A stretch of 9,346 nt of DNA from Proteobacteria bacterium UBA1844 (GTDB lineage Bacteria > Pseudomonadota > Gammaproteobacteria > Steroidobacterales > Woeseiaceae). A program made the position numbers and the translations under genes. The stretch is taken from positions 1-9,346 of the forward strand of contig DDIS01000127.1 in NCBI GenBank assembly GCA_002338615.1, written 5' to 3'. How positions within the stretch are numbered: position 1 is the stretch's first letter; every line of letters begins with the position of its first letter. The notes beneath the pieces are model-generated. The model searched no databases, was not told the DNA's origin, and saw nothing but the letters and a program-made list of their open reading frames with translations. Shown here in pieces: positions 6,388 to 9,346 of this stretch.

Positions 6388-6412
6388 CGTATATAAATGA
6401 TTGTTTTATACG
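6388..6412 (+). terminator. AT-rich hairpin after the glpQ-type gene, possible weak terminator
   Basis: CGTATA pairs with TATACG, with AAA/TTT continuing the stem past one bulged base and a short loop, about 17 nt after the glpQ-type stop. GTTTTCC follows. The stem is AT-rich and the T run only four bases long, so termination would be weak. The same bases also fit a promoter: TTAACG at 6384-6389 and TATACG at 6407-6412 with 17 nt spacing, reading toward the coiled-coil gene. The sequence does not decide between the two. Confidence 0.3.
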
Positions 6413-6534
6413 CGTTTTCCCGGAATTTTTGAGACGCTCCAGGTTATCTGCCAGGCGCGAATGAAAAGTGCGTTGCATGCGGGACTGAGAACCCGGTCCT
6501 TTTCTGGCGCCCAAAAGCGCACGATGATTGGCAG

Positions 6535-7080
6535 ATGTTTGCGGAGGTTCCCCAGAATATAGTTTTGCTCGCCGTCGGAGCATTTCTGCTCGGCTGGGTG
6601 CTGGCCTCTATCAGCGCAAGGATGGGGCCCGGTTTCGGCGCCAGAAAGCGCGATCCACGTGACGACCGCATTCGTTCTCTCGAAGCGGAGTATCGCATTG
6701 CACAGTCGAATCTTGCAGCCTTGCGGGAAAAATTCGGGCAGCTGGAAAAGGAACTACAAGTCGCGAATGACGAAATCGGTAAACGCGACAATGTCATTAC
6801 CCATCAGCAGTCCCGGGTTTCGCAACTGAAGCATGACCTGTCCGAGTCGGTTCGAAAAACGCGTGAGCTGCGTATCGAGCTAAGCGAGCGGGCGACTGAA
6901 TGCATTCATTCGGAGGCCAAGCAGCGCGATTTGGAAACCGAGCTATCCATAGCCCAGGCCTCCACCGACCTGATCGCCACGGGCGTGCTCGATTACTCGT
7001 TCGCCGATGAAACAGACGACTCGGAAATTGCGAATGAAAACATGGCGGCACCACCGGCTCGTGGTAAAGCCGTGACCTGA
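6535..7080 (+). CDS. Membrane-anchored coiled-coil protein of unknown function
   Basis: This 181-residue protein has one hydrophobic segment at about 8-27 (NIVLLAVGAFLLGWVLASI), then a basic stretch (ARKRDPRDDRIR). A long charged helix with Glu, Lys, Arg, Gln and Leu spans about 43-143 and has coiled-coil character. The acidic, disordered-looking tail ends at 181. It probably sits in the inner membrane by its N-terminus with the coiled coil in the cytoplasm; the topology is inferred from the positive charges after the segment. No enzyme motif is seen, and I do not recognise a named family. ATG at 6535 is the only standard start in frame after the stop at 6430-6432. No good Shine-Dalgarno precedes it, so translation may be modest. 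Transcription may start near the hairpin at 6388-6412. The 163-nt gap from glpQ makes it probably a separate unit. Confidence 0.6.
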   Translation: MFAEVPQNIVLLAVGAFLLGWVLASISARMGPGFGARKRDPRDDRIRSLEAEYRIAQSNLAALREKFGQLEKELQVANDEIGKRDNVITHQQSRVSQLKHDLSESVRKTRELRIELSERATECIHSEAKQRDLETELSIAQASTDLIATGVLDYSFADETDDSEIANENMAAPPARGKAVT

Positions 7081-7126
7081 GGCTGCCTCGCTTTCTGCTG
7101 GCCATGGAGGCAAACAGATCGCCAAA

Positions 7127-7156
7127 TTAACGCGATAGCTCTCGCAGAGCTACAAT
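7127..7156 (+). promoter_or_regulatory. Putative promoter with an inverted repeat in its spacer
   Basis: TTAACG (7127-7132) and TACAAT (7151-7156), 18 nt apart, resemble -35 and -10 boxes, with four and five of six consensus matches. Start of transcription would be near 7163, about 23 nt before the membrane-protein ATG. Much of the spacer is a 7-bp inverted repeat, TAGCTCT-CGC-AGAGCTA (7136-7152), which also overlaps the -10 box. Confidence 0.45.
7136..7152. repeat. Perfect 7+3+7 inverted repeat inside the putative promoter
   Basis: TAGCTCT and AGAGCTA are exact reverse complements around a CGC centre. Placed between and overlapping promoter boxes, this is a classical position for a repressor site. 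It could also be the terminator stem of the upstream gene, but the bases after it (CAATAGCG) are not a T run. Confidence 0.5.
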
Positions 7157-7185
7157 AGCGACCATGTACAGGACAGGGGGTTGTT

Positions 7186-7737
7186 ATGGGAATCGCGGAA
7201 CTCTGGATGCCGATACTGGTGTCGTCAATTATTGTGTTTGTGATGAGTGCTTTGGTGTGGATGGTGCTGCCATGGCACAAGTCGGATTTCAAGAAAGCGG
7301 CCAACGAAGACGCGCTGCGGGCCGCATTGAAAGGCGCCGGCGTTGGCTACTATATGCTGCCGTATTGCACCAGTACGGCGGAATTGAAGGACGAGGCCCT
7401 TGCGCAGAAATACGTTGAAGGCCCGCAGGCGTTTATTACGGTAGTGCCAAACGGCATGCCGAAAATGGGTGCAAAATTGCTGTTGTCGTTTTTCTACTAT
7501 GTAGGAGTCGGCATTTTGTGCGCCTATATGTTGTCGCGAACCATCGTGGCGGATGCACCCTACCTGGAAATTTTCAGGGTCGTCGGAACGACGGCGTTCA
7601 TCGCCCATGGCGTTGCCTTCGTGCAAGATAGTATCTGGTTTGGCCGACCCTGGTCGCTAACGACGAAAAACCTGCTTGATGCACTTATTTACGGTGCGCT
7701 GACCGGCGGCACGTTCGGCTGGCTCGCGCAGGCGTAG
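7186..7737 (+). CDS. Multi-pass membrane protein of unknown function
   Basis: The 183-residue protein starts at ATG 7186, with AGGGGG five nt upstream. Hydrophobic segments lie at about 8-29 (PILVSSIIVFVMSALVWMVL), 96-116 (AKLLLSFFYYVGVGILCAYML), 131-148 and 163-182, so three or four membrane spans are likely. Between the first two is a roughly 65-residue loop with a WHKSDF segment and YYMLPYC (55-61), followed by FITVVPNGMPKMG. That loop is rich in aromatic and polar residues but has no recognised catalytic pattern. No signal peptide cleavage site is evident, and the first segment may be a signal anchor. I do not recognise the family, and neighbours give no hint: a coiled-coil protein upstream and a convergent deaminase downstream, 30 nt from the stop. 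Confidence 0.7.
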   Translation: MGIAELWMPILVSSIIVFVMSALVWMVLPWHKSDFKKAANEDALRAALKGAGVGYYMLPYCTSTAELKDEALAQKYVEGPQAFITVVPNGMPKMGAKLLLSFFYYVGVGILCAYMLSRTIVADAPYLEIFRVVGTTAFIAHGVAFVQDSIWFGRPWSLTTKNLLDALIYGALTGGTFGWLAQA

Positions 7738-7740
7738 GTA

Positions 7741-7757
7741 GCGCCGCAACCAGGCGC
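7741..7757. repeat. Hairpin between convergent genes
   Basis: GCGCC pairs with GGCGC across a 7-nt loop just after the membrane-protein stop. An alternative stem, AGCGC with GCGCT, overlaps it (7740-7760). Neither strand has a T run after it, so it is not a standard intrinsic terminator, though it may block read-through between the two converging genes. Confidence 0.3.
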
Positions 7758-7767
7758 GCTGTGGCAG

Positions 7768-8220
7768 TCAAATTTCGCCGATATCCTCGTTCCAAAGCAA
7801 CGGATGACGGCTGACGAAGCCCTGCATTAGCTGCCTGCAGGGTTTGTCGTCCAGCACCTCAACCAGGATACCGCGCGAGCGGAGGTAGTCCTCCGGTCCC
7901 TGAAAACTGCGATTTTCACCGATGACCACGTGAGGAATGCCATACAGCAGGATGGCACCGCTGCACATATCACAGGGAGACAGCGTCGAATACAGAACCG
8001 CCCGCCGATAGTCAACGGTCGGTAATCGTCCCGCCTGCTCGAGGCAGTGCATCTCCGCATGCAGAACAACGCTGTCGCGTTGCACGCGCTGGTTGTGGCC
8101 CCGCCCGACAATTTTGCCGCCCACGACGAGCACTGATCCAATGGGTATACCACCCGCCTCCAGACCAAGCCTCGCCTCGACAATAGCCGCATCCAGGTAC
8201 TGTTGGTGAGGCGATTTCAT
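7768..8220 (-). CDS. Cytosine deaminase of the small fungal FCY1 type
   Basis: The 150-residue protein matches the yeast cytosine deaminase family along its whole length: GGIPIG near 23-28, GRGHN (39-43), the zinc/proton-transfer motif LHAEMH (His54, Glu56), TLSPCDMCSGAI (Cys83, Cys86), LYGIPHVVIGEN, and the closing WNEDIGEI (Trp143, Asp146). Yeast FCY1 ends in a very similar W-EDIGE segment, where the Asp binds cytosine. The likely reaction is zinc-dependent deamination of cytosine to uracil and ammonia in the cytoplasm, a pyrimidine salvage step. The fold differs from the amidohydrolase CodA used by E. coli. Related tRNA adenosine deaminases (TadA) share HAE and PCxxC but not this C-terminus, so TadA is less likely. 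A GGAAGG ribosome-binding site lies seven nt before the ATG at 8220 (bases 8228-8233 on the minus strand). No permease gene is adjacent. Confidence 0.85.
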   Translation of the reverse strand: MKSPHQQYLDAAIVEARLGLEAGGIPIGSVLVVGGKIVGRGHNQRVQRDSVVLHAEMHCLEQAGRLPTVDYRRAVLYSTLSPCDMCSGAILLYGIPHVVIGENRSFQGPEDYLRSRGILVEVLDDKPCRQLMQGFVSRHPLLWNEDIGEI

Positions 8221-8309
8221 CCGCGTACCTTCCGCTTATCCTGTGATAAACCTCGATCATGAAGGAATTACAGTCGCTTGAAAAATTTTCTAAATTCTGA
8301 CCGGTCCGA

Positions 8310-8322
8310 GCATCCGGGATGC
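8310..8322. repeat. Perfect 6+1+6 inverted repeat
   Basis: GCATCC-G-GGATGC is an exact inverted repeat in the divergent intergenic region, about 90 nt upstream of the deaminase start. Its compact form, with one central base, suits a protein-binding site better than an RNA hairpin. No regulator is identifiable. Confidence 0.4.
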
Positions 8323-8400
8323 CGCGGGGCAACGCGCGAGTGCTTGGCATGATCCGTGCATCCAATACGAAACATAAGGTGAACAAATTTGAATTTTTTG

Positions 8401-8425
8401 GATCAGACCTGAGCGAGGTTTGATT
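8401..8425 (+). repeat. Hairpin in the likely 5' leader of the DUF883 operon
   Basis: ATCAGACCT (8402-8410) pairs with AGGTTTGAT (8416-8424) with one G-T wobble, closing a 5-base loop GAGCG; one more G-T pair extends it. A run of six T lies before it, not after, so it is not an intrinsic terminator on the plus strand; on the minus strand it would be followed by A. It would sit in the untranslated leader if transcription starts upstream, about 58 nt before the ATG. Confidence 0.4.
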
Positions 8426-8482
8426 GGATCGCAGCGGAGTAACACAGAATCATTGGCACACGACTATCAGGAGTAACATGTT

Positions 8483-8803
8483 ATGAGCACGAAAACAGAA
8501 TCAATTTCCGGAATGGCCGACAGGGCTGCAGCAACAGGCTCGGCGAGCACCACGCACAAGGCCGCGAAAGCGGCACACGAGCTGATCGACGGTACGGCTG
8601 CGAAGGCCGAACCGGTTGAACAACGCTTGCGCGAGCGTGCCCAGGAAGCGGGTATGAAACTCGACGAGTCACAGGAGGCAGTATCCAGAACGGTGGAGAA
8701 ATCGGTTGACCAGGTCGAAACCTTCATCAAGAAGCGACCAATTGCCGCGGCGGGCATCGCGTTCGCTGCGGGCGTCCTGGCTACCGCACTGTTCCGACGC
8801 TAA
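8483..8803 (+). CDS. DUF883 (ElaB/YqjD-type) membrane-anchored protein
   Basis: The 106-residue protein has a polar, alanine- and charge-rich helical region (about 10-82) and one C-terminal hydrophobic segment (about 87-103: IAAAGIAFAAGVLATAL) after a KKRP. It ends in FRR. This layout is that of the ElaB/YqjD/DUF883 family, C-tail-anchored inner-membrane proteins; E. coli YqjD binds ribosomes and is made in stationary phase. The match rests on architecture and the KKRP-hydrophobic ending. AGGAG at 8469-8473 precedes the ATG at 8483. The nearer ATG at 8478 hits TGA within three codons. A YqjE-like gene starts directly after the stop and a YqjK-like gene follows, matching the order in E. coli (yqjD-yqjE-yqjK). 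Co-transcription is very likely. Confidence 0.85.
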   Translation: MSTKTESISGMADRAAATGSASTTHKAAKAAHELIDGTAAKAEPVEQRLRERAQEAGMKLDESQEAVSRTVEKSVDQVETFIKKRPIAAAGIAFAAGVLATALFRR

Positions 8804-9235
8804 GTGTCGGCGAACCGTATGCAGCAAACCGGCGATACCGGTCTCGGTGACCGGGCCGGCACTGCGGCTAAAGAACCGACCAATGTCCTTGCACTGACGA
8901 CAGCGTGGCTCTCGTCAGTTCGAGGACGTTTTCAAGTCGTTACCGAGCTGGCCTTCGCCGAGGCGAGTCTCGCAGCGACCAGCCTCGGGCTCATCGCCTG
9001 CATGACGGTATTCGCGATTGTTTTCGTCCTCATCGCCTGGGGTTTGCTCGCGGCCGCGATGGCTGCCGGACTGGTAAATATCGGATTACCATTATGGGGT
9101 GCGGTGTTACTACTTGCCGCCCTGCACCTGGCTGCCGCATCGGCGCTGCTCTGGAAAATCCTGCGCCTGTCCGAGCATTTGAAGTTTGCGGCAACCCGGG
9201 CGCAACTGCGGCGCCAACCGGAGTTACCCGAATGA
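8804..9235 (+). CDS. YqjE-like (phage holin superfamily-type) membrane protein
   Basis: The 143-residue protein has two strongly hydrophobic hairpin segments, about 58-88 (TSLGLIACMTVFAIVFVLIAWGLLAA) and about 94-118 (GLPLWGAVLLLAALHLAAASALL). A hydrophilic N-terminal region and a basic tail (KILRLSEHLKFAATRAQLRR) complete it. This is the layout of YqjE, an inner-membrane protein often annotated as phage holin superfamily although cell lysis is not implied. The call also uses its position between DUF883 and YqjK-like genes. A GTG at 8804 directly abuts the upstream TAA, giving 143 residues; the ATG at 8819 (138 residues) is an alternative. Neither has a clear ribosome-binding site, so coupling to the upstream gene is likely. 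Its TGA overlaps the next start as ATGA. Confidence 0.75.
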   Translation: MSANRMQQTGDTGLGDRAGTAAKEPTNVLALTTAWLSSVRGRFQVVTELAFAEASLAATSLGLIACMTVFAIVFVLIAWGLLAAAMAAGLVNIGLPLWGAVLLLAALHLAAASALLWKILRLSEHLKFAATRAQLRRQPELPE

Positions 9236-9346
9236 GTTTTGTGCAGAAGCAGAGCAGGGTGGCGCGCCTTGCGGCCCTCGCCGAGGCGCGCACGCAAAAA
9301 TCGTGGCGACTGCGCCGCGCGCTGCACGCCTGGAAGCAAGACCGGC
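9232..9346 (+). CDS. YqjK-like protein, start only (3' truncated by window)
   Basis: The first 38 codons of an ORF begin with the ATG that overlaps the YqjE-like stop (ATGA) and run open to the window edge. The peptide is strongly basic (QKQSRVARLAALAEARTQK, then WRLRRALHAWKQDR). It resembles YqjK in position and basic, helical start. The coding overlap and order support co-transcription. The short length makes the family call tentative. Confidence 0.55.
   Translation, partial: MSFVQKQSRVARLAALAEARTQKSWRLRRALHAWKQDR

Larger units (their letters stand above)
8221..8482. promoter_or_regulatory. Divergent intergenic region before the DUF883 operon
   Basis: These 262 nt must hold promoters for the deaminase (minus) and the DUF883 operon (plus). 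For the plus strand, TTGGCA (8344-8349) is a good -35 match, but the best -10, TACGAA (8366-8371), is poor. TTGATT (8420-8425) with CAGAAT (8445-8450) is another weak pair with a long spacer of 19. A hairpin at 8401-8425 and a 6+1+6 inverted repeat at 8310-8322 lie here. So does a 34-codon ORF starting at 8319, which has no ribosome-binding site and is not called. The DUF883 start is preceded by AGGAG at 8469-8473. AT-rich runs at 8280-8297 and 8383-8400 are typical of promoter DNA. Confidence 0.4.

Noticed and set aside
6388..6412. Strong intrinsic terminator after glpQ
   Set aside because: Stem is AT-rich and only four T follow; kept as a weak candidate only.
7768..8220. TadA tRNA adenosine deaminase
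   Set aside because: The C-terminal WNEDIGEI segment and the GRGHN context match fungal cytosine deaminase better than TadA.
8804..9235. Phage holin, implying a prophage
   Set aside because: The two-span layout and place in a yqjD-yqjE-yqjK-like series point to YqjE; no other phage genes are present.

Overview
The window looks like ordinary chromosome from a gammaproteobacterium of moderately high GC. The main pointers are the holB-pilZ junction at the left edge, whose PilZ closely resembles the Pseudomonas type IV pilus protein, and the yqjD-yqjE-yqjK-like series at the right edge. I see no insertion sequence, integrase, tRNA, rRNA or CRISPR array. No genus can be named from this alone.

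Layout. Left (1-809, + strand): the 3' end of holB (DNA polymerase III delta' subunit), then pilZ. Converging on pilZ with 7 nt between them is a minus-strand gene for a protein with two cyclic-nucleotide-binding-like domains fused to a rhodanese (817-1863). A 178-nt spacer separates it from a minus-strand pair: an endonuclease/exonuclease/phosphatase (EEP) family hydrolase (4054-4821) and a FadB/FadJ-type beta-oxidation fusion enzyme (2042-4057), overlapping as ATGA. Diverging from the EEP gene across about 78 nt is a plus-strand pair: a small TIR-like (MTH538/DUF1863-like) protein (4900-5376) and a GlpQ-type glycerophosphodiester phosphodiesterase without a signal peptide (5403-6371).

Right half: a membrane-anchored coiled-coil protein (6535-7080), an unrecognised multi-pass membrane protein (7186-7737) with a promoter-like sequence carrying an inverted repeat in its spacer, a minus-strand yeast-FCY1-type cytosine deaminase (7768-8220), a 262-nt divergent intergenic region with two hairpins, and an apparent operon of a DUF883 (ElaB/YqjD) protein, a YqjE-like membrane protein and the start of a YqjK-like protein cut by the window end.

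How genes work together. holB and pilZ are a conserved neighbourhood, not a pathway. The fadB/fadJ-like gene would carry out the hydratase and dehydrogenase steps of fatty-acid beta-oxidation, but no thiolase is adjacent. GlpQ would yield glycerol-3-phosphate. The YqjD/E/K-like set is expected at the inner membrane and is linked with stationary phase in enterobacteria. The part most worth a second look is the divergent EEP / TIR-like / GlpQ locus. Calling it a defence or signalling system would be speculative: the TIR-like protein has Asp where many TIR NADases have Glu, and no partner effector gene is visible.
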